A stretch of 64,000 nucleotides of DNA from Streptomyces sp. NBC_01775 (GTDB taxonomy: Bacteria > Actinomycetota > Actinomycetes > Streptomycetales > Streptomycetaceae), in contig NZ_CP109104.1 in the NCBI RefSeq assembly GCF_035917675.1, forward strand, positions 7,812,001 to 7,876,000, read 5' to 3'. Under the pieces are notes generated by a model. The model ran no database searches and was not told where the DNA came from. It saw only the letters and a program-made list of their open reading frames with translations. The position numbers were made by a program, and so were the translations under genes. Each line of letters opens with the position of its first letter. Position 1 is the first letter of the stretch. Of the stretch, positions 47,678 through 55,360 are shown one piece after another.

Positions 47678-48660
47678 CGATCCCGTCGCAGCCCGGCACC
47701 GCGAAGTCCGCCTCCTCCGCCACCGCCGCCCCGGCCGCTCCCACGGCCCCGGCCGCCCCGCGCCGTCGTCGCGCCCGTCCCGACCGCAAGGCGTGGCGCT
47801 TCCTCGGCCCGTTCCTCGCGGTCTATCTGTTCGCGATGATCCTGCCGATCCTCTACGCGGTCTACCAGAGCATGCTCAAGATCGAACGCACCGGACCGAT
47901 GGGCTTCGGCAAGCCCACCGTCGGCTTCGCCGGGTTCGAGAACTACTCCCTCGCCCTCCAGCAGACCTCGTTCCTGGAGGGCTTCGGCCGGGTGCTGATC
48001 TTCGGCATCGTGCAGGTGCCGGTGATGCTGCTCCTCGCGCTCGTCCTGGCCCTCCTCCTCGACCAGGTCTCCAACCGGTGGGCGGGCCTGCTTCGGGCCA
48101 CCTACTTCCTGCCGTACGGCATCCCCGGCGTCATCGCCACCATCTTGTGGGGCTTCCTGTACGTCCCCGGGGTCAGCCCGATCACCGACATGCTGGGCTC
48201 GCTCGGCTTCCAGCCCGACTTCCTCGGTTACGACAACATCCTGTGGTCCATCGCGAACATCGTCATCTGGGAGTTCGCGGGGTACAACATGCTGATCATC
48301 GTTGCCCAGCTCAAGTCGATCCCGCAGGAGCTGTACGAGGCCGCGAAGATCGACGGGGCCGGGCCCTGGCAGACCGCGCTGCGTATCAAGATCCCGCTGG
48401 TGCGCCCCGCGCTCGTCCTGACCTGCGTCTTCTCCATCATCGGCACCATGCAGCTGTTCGCCGAGCCGCTGGTGCTGAAGAAGATGGCGCCCGCCGTCAC
48501 CAACGACTACACCCCGAACCTCAGCGCGTACTTCGACGCCTTCGCCAACGCCAACGTGTACATGGCCGCGGCGAAGTCGGTGATCCTCGCCGTCGTGGCG
48601 ATGGCCTTGTCCTTCGGCTTCCTCAGCCTCGTCACCCGCAAGCAGAGGAGTGAGCGGTGA
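47674..48660 (+). CDS. sugar ABC transporter permease (MalF type, CUT1)
   Basis: Permease of 328 residues with six predicted helices after a proline/alanine- and arginine-rich N-terminus. The EAA loop reads QELYEAAKIDGAGPWQTALR. It forms the membrane channel with the next product. The ATG at 47674 overlaps the stop of the binding-protein gene; longer frames extending to 45838 are antisense-like shadows of upstream genes. No ATPase gene is present, so the common MsiK-type ATPase is presumably used, as for other streptomycete CUT1 systems. Confidence 0.93.
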   Translation: MTIPSQPGTAKSASSATAAPAAPTAPAAPRRRRARPDRKAWRFLGPFLAVYLFAMILPILYAVYQSMLKIERTGPMGFGKPTVGFAGFENYSLALQQTSFLEGFGRVLIFGIVQVPVMLLLALVLALLLDQVSNRWAGLLRATYFLPYGIPGVIATILWGFLYVPGVSPITDMLGSLGFQPDFLGYDNILWSIANIVIWEFAGYNMLIIVAQLKSIPQELYEAAKIDGAGPWQTALRIKIPLVRPALVLTCVFSIIGTMQLFAEPLVLKKMAPAVTNDYTPNLSAYFDAFANANVYMAAAKSVILAVVAMALSFGFLSLVTRKQRSER

Positions 48661-49583
48661 GCGTCACCACGACTCCCACGGGCACCACGCCCCCCGCCGA
48701 CGAGGGTGAGCAGGCGCGCCCGGCCCCCGCCGTGCGCCGTCGTCGCGCACCGCGGCCCGGCCGTATCGTGCTCGTCGCGGTCCTCGCGATCGCCGCGCTG
48801 TACTTCCTCGTGCCCGTCTACTGGCTGGTCGTCGCCGCCACCAAGTCGAACGGCAGCCTCTACGGCAGCTTCGGCTTCTGGTTCGACGCCCCGCAGCTGT
48901 GGCACAACCTCGGCAACGTCTTCACCTACAACGACCACATCTATCTGCGCTGGGCGCTCAACTCCCTGCTGTACGCGGGTGTCGGCGCCGCCTTGGCCAC
49001 CCTCCTGTCGGCCGCCGCCGGATTCGCCCTGGCCAAGTACCGCTTCCGCGGCCGGGAGGCCGTCTTCAAGTTCGTGCTGGCCGGGGTGCTGCTGCCGTCG
49101 AGCGCGCTGGCGCTGCCGCTGTACCTGATGTTCAGCAAGTTCGGCCTCACCAACACCTACTGGGGCGTCCTCATCCCCAGTGTCGTCAGCCCCTTCGGCG
49201 TGTACCTGTGCCGCATCTACGCCGAATCCGCGGTGCCCGACACCGTGCTGGAGGCGGCCAGGGTGGACGGCGCGGGGGAGGAGCGGATCTTCTTCACGCT
49301 GGTGCTGCGCATCATGACCCCGGCGCTGGTGACCGTCTTCCTGTTCCAGTTCGTACACATCTGGAACAACTACTTCCTGCCCCTGGTCATGCTCTCGGAC
49401 GACAGCAAGTACCCCATCACGCTGGGCCTGGTCACCTGGAAAGAGGCCGCCGACCGGTTCCCCGAGCTGAACCAGTACACCATCGGAGGCGCCTTCGTCT
49501 CCGTCATCCCCCTCGCGGTCGCGATGCTCGTCCTCCAGCGCTACTGGCGGACAGGCCTGACCGAGGGCAGCGTCAAGGAGTAG
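48657..49583 (+). CDS. sugar ABC transporter permease (MalG type, CUT1)
   Basis: Permease of 308 residues with six helices; the EAA loop is DTVLEAARVDGAGEERIFFT. It partners the preceding permease. GTG start overlapping the upstream stop (GTGA). The C-terminus (VLQRYWRTGLTEGSVKE) is typical for MalG-like proteins. The galactonate dehydratase gene follows after 4 bp. Confidence 0.93.
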   Translation: MSVTTTPTGTTPPADEGEQARPAPAVRRRRAPRPGRIVLVAVLAIAALYFLVPVYWLVVAATKSNGSLYGSFGFWFDAPQLWHNLGNVFTYNDHIYLRWALNSLLYAGVGAALATLLSAAAGFALAKYRFRGREAVFKFVLAGVLLPSSALALPLYLMFSKFGLTNTYWGVLIPSVVSPFGVYLCRIYAESAVPDTVLEAARVDGAGEERIFFTLVLRIMTPALVTVFLFQFVHIWNNYFLPLVMLSDDSKYPITLGLVTWKEAADRFPELNQYTIGGAFVSVIPLAVAMLVLQRYWRTGLTEGSVKE

Positions 49584-49587
49584 CAAC

Positions 49588-50736
49588 GTGCAGATCACCC
49601 GGGTCGAGACCTTCGCCGTGCCGCCGCGCTGGCTCTTCTGCCGGATCGAGACGGACGAGGGCCTGGTCGGCTGGGGCGAGCCCGTCGTGGAAGGCCGTGC
49701 GGACACCGTCCGCACGGCCGTGCGCGAGCTGGCGGAGCAGTTCCTCGTGGGCGCCGACCCGCTGCGGATCGAGGACCACTGGCAGCTGATGACCAAGGGC
49801 TCCTTCTACCGGGGCGGCCCCGTCCTCTCCTCCGCCGTCGCCGGGCTCGACCAGGCGCTGTGGGACATCGCGGGCAAGGCGTACGGCGCCCCGGTGCACC
49901 AGCTTCTCGGCGGGCCCGTACGGGAGCGGGCCCGCGCCTACTGCTGGGTCGGCGGTGACGAGCCGGGGGAGGTGCGGGACCAGATCGCCCAGCAGGTGGC
50001 GGCGGGCTTCACCGCGGTCAAGATGAACGGCTCAGGGCGCATGGACCGGCTGCCGAACCTCGCGGACCTGAACGAGGTCGCGGCCCGCGCCGAGGCCGCA
50101 CGCGAAGAGCTGGGCCCCGGCGGCGACTTCGCCGTCGACCTCCACGGCCGCTTCTCGGTGGCCGGCGCGATCCGGGCCGTCAGGGCGCTGGAGCCGTACG
50201 GGCCCATGTTCGTGGAAGAGCCCGTGCTGCCCGAGTACACCCATCTCCTCGCCCGGGTGACGGCCGCCTCGGGGGTGCCCGTGGCCACCGGCGAGCGGCT
50301 GTTCTCCCGTACGGAGGTGCTGCCCGCGCTCCAGGCGGGCGTCGCCGTCCTCCAGCCCGACCTCTCGCACGCGGGCGGCATCTCCGAGTCGCGGCGCATC
50401 GCCTCGCTCGCCGAGACCTGGGACGTGGCCGTCGCGCCACACTGCCCCCTCGGCCCGCTCGCGCTCGCGGCCAGCCTCCAACTGGCCTTCTGCACCCCCA
50501 ACTTCCTCATACAGGAGCAGTCGATCGGCATCCACTACAACACCGGCACCGAGCTGCTGGACTACGTCCTCGACCGCGAGGTCTTCCGCTTCCACGAGGG
50601 CCACCTGCTGCGCCCCACGGCACCTGGCCTGGGAGTGACGATCGACGAGCGCGCCGTACGGAAGGCCGACGGCAGGGCCGACAGCTGGCACAACCCGGTA
50701 TGGCGCCACCCGGACGGCTCGTTCGCCGAGTGGTGA
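49588..50736 (+). CDS. dgoD: D-galactonate dehydratase
   Basis: Enolase-superfamily protein of 382 residues matching the DgoD type. Barrel motifs are VKMNGSGRMDRLPN, FAVDLHGRFS (metal Asp and catalytic His), FVEEPVLPE, VATGERLFS, LQPDLSHAGGI and VAPHCPLGP (His of the His-Asp dyad). It converts D-galactonate to 2-keto-3-deoxygalactonate. It closes the beta-galactoside operon, implying that released galactose is oxidised and dehydrated (De Ley-Doudoroff route). Kinase and aldolase genes for the next steps are not in the window. AAGGAG precedes the GTG start. Confidence 0.93.
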   Translation: MQITRVETFAVPPRWLFCRIETDEGLVGWGEPVVEGRADTVRTAVRELAEQFLVGADPLRIEDHWQLMTKGSFYRGGPVLSSAVAGLDQALWDIAGKAYGAPVHQLLGGPVRERARAYCWVGGDEPGEVRDQIAQQVAAGFTAVKMNGSGRMDRLPNLADLNEVAARAEAAREELGPGGDFAVDLHGRFSVAGAIRAVRALEPYGPMFVEEPVLPEYTHLLARVTAASGVPVATGERLFSRTEVLPALQAGVAVLQPDLSHAGGISESRRIASLAETWDVAVAPHCPLGPLALAASLQLAFCTPNFLIQEQSIGIHYNTGTELLDYVLDREVFRFHEGHLLRPTAPGLGVTIDERAVRKADGRADSWHNPVWRHPDGSFAEW

Positions 50737-50797
50737 GCGCCAGCACCAGAGCGGTGAGAGCGAGCAGGTACAGGGCCTCTTGGTGTCGGCGGTTCAC
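50507..50797 (-). pseudogene. 3'-truncated last gene of the small-gene cascade
   Basis: A GTG at 50797 overlaps the upstream stop as GTGA, like the other joints of this cascade. It starts VNRRHQEALYLLALTALVLALTT, a good transmembrane helix. After about 25 codons the frame enters the opposite strand of dgoD, and its sequence becomes arginine/cysteine-rich nonsense until a stop at 50507. The real 3' part seems to have been lost when this block was joined to the end of dgoD near 50737. Confidence 0.5.
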
Positions 50798-50961
50798 GAG
50801 TGCTTGGCCTTCTGGTGGAGAGCCAGAACGTGTTCGTGGATCTCTGCGAGGTCGGGTTCGTCGCGGTTCTTGGCGGAGCGGATCATCTGCTGGTAGTCGG
50901 TGCACAGGGCACAGGGGAGCACCTGGCCGTCCGCGCGCGGGGCGCTCGGGTCGGCGGTCAC
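50794..50961 (-). CDS. tiny Cys-containing protein of the XRE cascade
   Basis: Protein of 55 residues starting at a GTG that overlaps the preceding stop (GTGA). It has a CxxC pair (LPCALCTDYQQMI) and a His-containing helix (DLAEIHEHVLALHQKAKHS), perhaps a small zinc-binding fold. No family recognised. It is coupled at both ends, which supports it being a real gene despite its size. Confidence 0.6.
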   Translation of the reverse strand: MTADPSAPRADGQVLPCALCTDYQQMIRSAKNRDEPDLAEIHEHVLALHQKAKHS

Positions 50962-51134
50962 CGGTCGGCCCCCTGTGGGGCCGGGCAGGCGCAGTATCCG
51001 GTGAGGACGATCCACGCCAGCGCTTTGAGCTGCGGGTCCTCGCGTGCGGTGACACGCCGGGCCTGCCCGCAGCGCTCACACCGGTTGGCCGCCTTGCGGG
51101 CCGCGCGGACGAACACGCCCACGTCACGTGCCAT
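50958..51134 (-). CDS. tiny zinc-ribbon-like protein
   Basis: Protein of 58 residues, MARDVGVFVRAARKAANRCE then RCGQ at the start, with Cys pairs CxxC and CxC (YCACPA) near the end. This suggests a zinc ribbon. The ATG at 51134 lies inside the last codons of the upstream gene and the stop overlaps the next GTG. Function unknown. Confidence 0.6.
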   Translation of the reverse strand: MARDVGVFVRAARKAANRCERCGQARRVTAREDPQLKALAWIVLTGYCACPAPQGADR

Positions 51135-51291
51135 TACGGTCACCCGCCTCGGGGCAGCGCGGGCCGAGGGGGCAGCGGCACGGGGGCCAGCGCATGCTCC
51201 AGGCCAGTGGCGGCGGCTTGGTCGTGCCAACGGTGCGCTCGTCCCAGGTGCGGCCGGTGTCGCGGGAGACGCGGATCGTCATGGTGCTCAC
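51124..51291 (-). CDS. tiny Cys-rich protein
   Basis: Protein of 55 residues with a beta-strand-like start (TIRVSRDTGRTWDERTVGT) and a Cys-rich tail (CRCPLGPRCPE). The GTG at 51291 overlaps the upstream stop; an internal ATG at 51282 is an alternative. The stop overlaps the next gene by 11 bp. No family recognised. Confidence 0.55.
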   Translation of the reverse strand: MSTMTIRVSRDTGRTWDERTVGTTKPPPLAWSMRWPPCRCPLGPRCPEAGDRNGT

Positions 51292-51638
51292 CACCGCACC
51301 CCCGGGCTCGGGCGGCGCTCGGCGTCGTAAGCAGTGCGCTCGACGTCCGTGGCCGGGCGGAGGTCGGCGGTGCGGGCGGTCCACTCGGCACCCCGGGCCG
51401 TGACCATGCGGGCCCGGTCGCCGTCGAGCGGCATCTGCACGCGGCCCACCCACGCAGGCCGGGGCGGGCTTGTGCTGGCCGTCGACTCGTCCGCCAGATA
51501 CGCGTCCTGAGCGGAGACGGTGCCCCCGCTCACTGTCCCGGTAACCGCACCGCAAGCGATGCGCGCTTCCCCATGCAGACGGGCGATACTCACCGTCTGC
51601 TGTGCCACCACGGGCACAGAAGGCACGACCTGACTCAT
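51288..51638 (-). CDS. hypothetical protein in the XRE cascade
   Basis: Protein of 116 residues without a recognisable domain. A central ARIACGAVTGTVSGGTVSAQ segment is followed by a proline-rich linker and WVGRVQMPLDGDRARMVTAR. The ATG at 51638 follows AGGGGAC. It is the first of the overlapping small genes after the XRE regulator, about 97 bp downstream of that gene. It is probably co-transcribed with it. Confidence 0.6.
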   Translation of the reverse strand: MSQVVPSVPVVAQQTVSIARLHGEARIACGAVTGTVSGGTVSAQDAYLADESTASTSPPRPAWVGRVQMPLDGDRARMVTARGAEWTARTADLRPATDVERTAYDAERRPSPGVRW

Positions 51639-51735
51639 GCCAGTCCCCTCTGCCTGTCGGATACGGACATGCAGATGCTGACGCCTGGAGACCGCCACAA
51701 GTGCTACAACGTGTAGCAGTCACGTCACCCTATGG

Positions 51736-52962
51736 TCAGGCCGCCTGGCACCAGCCCGCGAAATTGGACAGGTCCTCGCGGTCAGCCCGCTTGATTCGCC
51801 GCAAGGTGGCGACATCTTCCCGCACCCAGGGATGCTCGCGCGTGTGCTGCGGCGCGAAGCGACGCGCCACTTTCAGCGACTCGAACGCATCATCCCGCAG
51901 GCCGGCCCACAACTGGGCCCGCGCGACCTCGATGTAGAAACCGGAGCGTCGCTCTGCGGGAAGCTCAGGAGGCGGCGCCCACTCGTGAGCGATGTCCAGC
52001 GCCCGCTGGAGATGGGCATCGCCAAGCGAGACGGCGACCGATACCTCATGGATACGCACCGAGGAGGGGCCGAACGCCGTCCCCTCATACACGCCCTCGG
52101 GCACTTCGTCACCCAACCGATGCGCCTCATCCAGGTGCAGGGCGGCCGAGTCTGCCCGCCCGGCACGCCCCGCGATGACTGCCGCACGCATGTGCAAGGC
52201 ACCCCGAGCCACTTTGCTCGGCCCCGTGTCGGGAGCGGGCGCTGCATCCAACGCATGCTCCAGTGCACGCAGCCCGGAATCGTGAGCGCGTGCTGCGAAG
52301 AAAGTCTCCGTCCGCACGTACGCCACAGCGGCATCCAGCAGAGGGTCCTCGGCGGCCGGGGCCGCCCACCGCATCAACTCCACCAGCCGGGCGGACAGAT
52401 CCCGTTCGCCGAACTTGTACGCGACGGCATCCGCCGACCGGTACGCCGCGACCAGTAGCCGCGCCACTTCCACACGCTCCGTTCCTGAAGCGGCATGCAG
52501 AGCCCGTGACAGCTCACCCAGCAGTGTCGGGATCTGGCGGGAGATCCGCAGGTACTGCGCCCCCACCCGCCAGGAGACCGCTTCGGACACCGCCGAGTGC
52601 AACTCAGGCAGCGCCCGTACCGGGCCGTCCTCGGGCACGTCATACGTCGCAATCGCCCGCGACAGAACGGGCAGTTCCTCGTGTACCCGGGAGTCCGAGC
52701 GGGCCCGGTGCCCGAGGAGCCGGGACGGATCGACCGCCAAGGCAGCGGCCAGAGCGTCGAGCACGTGTTCACTCGGGGCGCGGGCGCCACGCTCGACCGA
52801 CCGCACCATGTGGTACGAGACCCCGGACGTGTCCGCGAGTTCCTGCTGTGTCCTGTTACGCAGGCGACGGAGGGTGGCGATGTTCTGACCAACGTCGTGC
52901 CGAGGGTCTGCGGGCAAGATGGGGTCTCCGTTCCGTGCTGCCACATGGAACGGTAGCGCCAT
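51736..52962 (-). CDS. XRE-family regulator with TPR-like C-terminus
   Basis: Protein of 408 residues. A helix-turn-helix domain at about 25-80 (GQNIATLRRLRNRTQQELAD, GVSYHMVRSVERG) is followed by some 300 residues of helical repeats with alanine/leucine spacing (ALHMRAAVIAGRAGRADSAA, HLQRALDIAHEW), i.e. a TPR-like scaffold. This architecture is common in streptomycete quorum- or peptide-linked regulators, often next to small-protein or RiPP genes. It heads the leftward cascade and follows the HAD gene by 33 bp. Confidence 0.87.
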   Translation of the reverse strand: MALPFHVAARNGDPILPADPRHDVGQNIATLRRLRNRTQQELADTSGVSYHMVRSVERGARAPSEHVLDALAAALAVDPSRLLGHRARSDSRVHEELPVLSRAIATYDVPEDGPVRALPELHSAVSEAVSWRVGAQYLRISRQIPTLLGELSRALHAASGTERVEVARLLVAAYRSADAVAYKFGERDLSARLVELMRWAAPAAEDPLLDAAVAYVRTETFFAARAHDSGLRALEHALDAAPAPDTGPSKVARGALHMRAAVIAGRAGRADSAALHLDEAHRLGDEVPEGVYEGTAFGPSSVRIHEVSVAVSLGDAHLQRALDIAHEWAPPPELPAERRSGFYIEVARAQLWAGLRDDAFESLKVARRFAPQHTREHPWVREDVATLRRIKRADREDLSNFAGWCQAA

Positions 52963-52995
52963 CGCCTCACCGGAGCGCGAGCTTCGGCGAGGCGG

Positions 52996-53640
52996 TCACG
53001 TGTGTCTACATCCGAGCAGGTCGCGTAGTTCGAGGATGCCGTCGATTTTCCAGTCAGGGGTGACGTTGGGATCGTCGCTCCAGAGGTGGCCCCACGGCCC
53101 TCGGCGGATCAGGCACGCGCGCAGCCCGGCCGCGCGCGCGGGGACGATGTCGTTCGCCGGATGGTCGCCCACGTACAGCGTCGCTGACGGGTCGGTACCA
53201 GTTGTCTGGAGGACGCGCTCGAAGAAACCGGGGTCGGGCTTGGCGATGCCCCACTCGGCGGATGTTGAGACGCTGTCGGCAGGAAGATCGAGGGCGCGCA
53301 GGAGTTCGCCGGCTCGGACGGTCTGGTTGCCCGCGATGTGGATCGCGTACCCGGCCTTACGGAGGGCGGTGAGACCGGAGCGTACGTCGCCGTACAGGTC
53401 GGAGTCGTCCAGATGCTCGGTGACCCCGGCTTGTTCCATTGCCGCGCGCTCTGCCCTCAGGTCGATCCCCGGGCGGAGGAGCCGGACTGCGTCGGCGTTG
53501 TCTCTTCCCTGGGCGACGACGGCCCCCACCAGCGCTGAGAGCGTGTGTCGAGGGACGCCGAGCCAGTCGGCCCAGCGTCCCCAGTGGCGGTCGTCGCGGG
53601 TGAGGGTCTCGCCGGCATCGAAGACGATGGTGGTAATCAT
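52996..53640 (-). CDS. HAD-family hydrolase
   Basis: Haloacid dehalogenase-like phosphatase of 214 residues. Motif I is FDAGETLT, with Gly at the position of the second Asp, as seen in several HAD-IA proteins. Motif III/IV is AKPDPGFFERV then YVGDHPANDIVPARAAG. A helical cap lies at about 15-85. It likely acts on a small phosphorylated or halogenated metabolite; substrate unknown. It is co-directional with and just upstream of the XRE gene and divergent from the graspetide remnant. Confidence 0.87.
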   Translation of the reverse strand: MITTIVFDAGETLTRDDRHWGRWADWLGVPRHTLSALVGAVVAQGRDNADAVRLLRPGIDLRAERAAMEQAGVTEHLDDSDLYGDVRSGLTALRKAGYAIHIAGNQTVRAGELLRALDLPADSVSTSAEWGIAKPDPGFFERVLQTTGTDPSATLYVGDHPANDIVPARAAGLRACLIRRGPWGHLWSDDPNVTPDWKIDGILELRDLLGCRHT

Positions 53641-53772
53641 CGAGAGCAGCCTACGGCGGTACCTTGAAGCGTTTGATCTTCAGCCGACCGCAGGCGAGCA
53701 TGACAGCGACAGACGGAAGCAAGTCCGCCTGACCAGGATGCGGGGCGCGCTCGCCCGGCGCACGGTGGAGGT

Positions 53773-53931
53773 ATGACACCGAAGATCGTGGTGTGCCCGC
53801 CCGACACCGAGGGCGGGCGGTGCGTCCGCGTAGACGGGAAGATCCTCGGCAGGGCGTTCAATGTGTACGACGTGCTGGAACTCGCCCAGGGGGTCGGCCT
53901 CGACCCCCGTAAGTGCGTCCCTCGACGGTGA
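53773..53931 (+). pseudogene. truncated small conserved protein gene
   Basis: An ATG frame of 52 codons reads MTPKIVVCPPDTEGGRCVRV and DGKILGRAFNVYDVLELAQG. I recall a streptomycete family of about 65-70 residues with this start and a C-terminal LIEWRGGGP motif. Here the tail is replaced by RKCVPRR where the frame joins ATP-grasp-like sequence, so the gene appears 3'-truncated by the same event that damaged the neighbouring locus. Confidence 0.5.
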
Positions 53932-54543
53932 TCAGCTCTTCGCTTGGAGACCACACCCATTCCGAAGCGGCGCGGGAGGAGTTCAGCCGGGACTACGACG
54001 CCTGCACCCACACCGTGTGCGACGTGTCTGCCGAGGTCGCCCGTGGCGTCCGGGCACTCATGGATTCCTACGGATTCCGCTACGCCGCACTGGACTTCCT
54101 CGTTAGTCATGCCGGGGTGTGGCACCTGTGCGACGTGAACCCCAACTGGCAGTACGGGTCGATCGAAGAACTCCGCGCCCCGATCACTCGCGTCATCGCC
54201 ACCTGCGGCCTACCCCGCATCCCGGCGGCATGGCTCGACCAGCTCGCTCCGGGCGGGGCCATCGTGGCCAACCTCGGCTACCGATACCGGCAGGGCGACG
54301 GTCCACGTCATCCATCACCCGGCATCCGGAGCATGGGCCCGCATGACCGTGTGCGACGAGGAGGCCCGCATCGACCACGACGGTCCGCACAACCGCAACC
54401 TGTGGGACGAGCGGCTTTCCCTCCTGCGTGACTGGGAACGAGCCGGGCAGCCGGGAGTTGAGCGTTACGGCCTCACTGTGCAGGGTCCGGAGCACACGCT
54501 GTGGCTCGACACCCCGGACGGGGTCTCCTGGCAACTGCCGTAG
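53905..54543 (+). pseudogene. decayed graspetide locus: ATP-grasp plus methyltransferase
   Basis: Fragments in three frames line up with an ATP-grasp RiPP maturase (TgmB type) and its partner O-methyltransferase (TgmC, PIMT-like). They are DGDQLFAWRPH in one frame, then DYDACTHTVCDV, LDFLVSHAGVWHLCDVNPNW and QYGSIEELRAPITRVIA in the next. In the same frame these run straight into methyltransferase sequence (IPAAWLDQLAPGGAIVANLG), and after another frameshift comes the methyltransferase end (LWDERLSLLRDWERAGQPGV, WLDTPDGVSWQLP, stop at 54543). At least two frameshifts and an internal deletion that fuses the two genes make this a pseudogene. No precursor peptide gene remains. Confidence 0.65.
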
Positions 54544-54860
54544 GGCTCGGTCCGGTCACCACCGCTTGCGGTCGGACACGCCGCGCCAGCCGGGCCCCGC
54601 TCACCCCCCCCGTCCCCTTCTCCCCATGCTCACCATGTGGCCCGGCCGGGCGTGAGCGGACGGGGCCCGTGCCCTGGCGTCTGGGCGTCTCTATGCCTGA
54701 CGCGTGCCCCGGCCCAGCCCCGACCGGCAAGAGCCATCAGAATCGGCTCAGCCGGATCGTCAACACGCCCTCTCCCATTCGCAGTTGCCAGTCCCACGCA
54801 TGCACCCCTACGTTGAGAGGCTTGCATCTGTGAGCTGTGTGTACACGGGAGGAACGGCAG
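54544..54860. other. 317-bp non-coding region
   Basis: Contains a run of eight C residues near 54607-54614 and no credible gene. TTGAGA at 54813-54818 could be a -35 box for the following operon, but no good -10 box follows at 17 bp. The ribosome site GGGAGG of the next gene is at 54848-54853. Confidence 0.4.
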
Positions 54861-55334
54861 ATGGCCTGGGAAGAGTGGGAGCAACTGAAGTCCTCGGCGT
54901 CGGGACAGGGCTCGACGCACACGCAACTGAACGGCCCCACATCCGGCGGCGGCGGAGCGGACAGCGGCCCGCGCGGGGGGTACCCCTCCTCCGTCAAGGG
55001 CGGGCCCAACCTCGTCGTGAACAACGACTCCCTGGGCGCCCTCGGCAACATGGCGTACGACCTGCGCGAACGGATTCGCGTCGACGCCGACCACGCGCGC
55101 CCGGCGACGTTCGACGCCTCCATCGAGCTCTTCAACGACGGCCTGGACATGGGCTCCGCACTCACCGAGCTGCACGACGCGTGGACCACCAAGGTGACCA
55201 CGCTCAAGGACGCGTGCGCCCGGATCTCCAACCACCTCGACTACACCAAGGCGCAGCACAACAAGGACGAGGCCCACGTCCAGGGCGAGGTGTCGTCCAT
55301 CGCGAAGCTCGACAAGTGGATGCAGAAGGACTGA
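54861..55334 (+). CDS. small helical protein, possible type VII-like substrate
   Basis: Protein of 157 residues starting MAWEEWEQLKSSASGQ. A glycine/serine-rich stretch precedes a helical hairpin of roughly 100 residues (LGALGNMAYDLRERIRVDAD, LTELHDAWTTKVTTLKDACA). Size, tryptophan placement and helix-turn-helix pattern resemble WXG100-like/ESX helper proteins, but no clear WxG motif is seen. It opens an operon with a large helical protein and two lipoproteins. Function unknown; a secreted pair with the next product is an inference. Confidence 0.7.
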   Translation: MAWEEWEQLKSSASGQGSTHTQLNGPTSGGGGADSGPRGGYPSSVKGGPNLVVNNDSLGALGNMAYDLRERIRVDADHARPATFDASIELFNDGLDMGSALTELHDAWTTKVTTLKDACARISNHLDYTKAQHNKDEAHVQGEVSSIAKLDKWMQKD

Positions 55335-55360
55335 GGCACACCGGAAGGCGGGACACGGGG

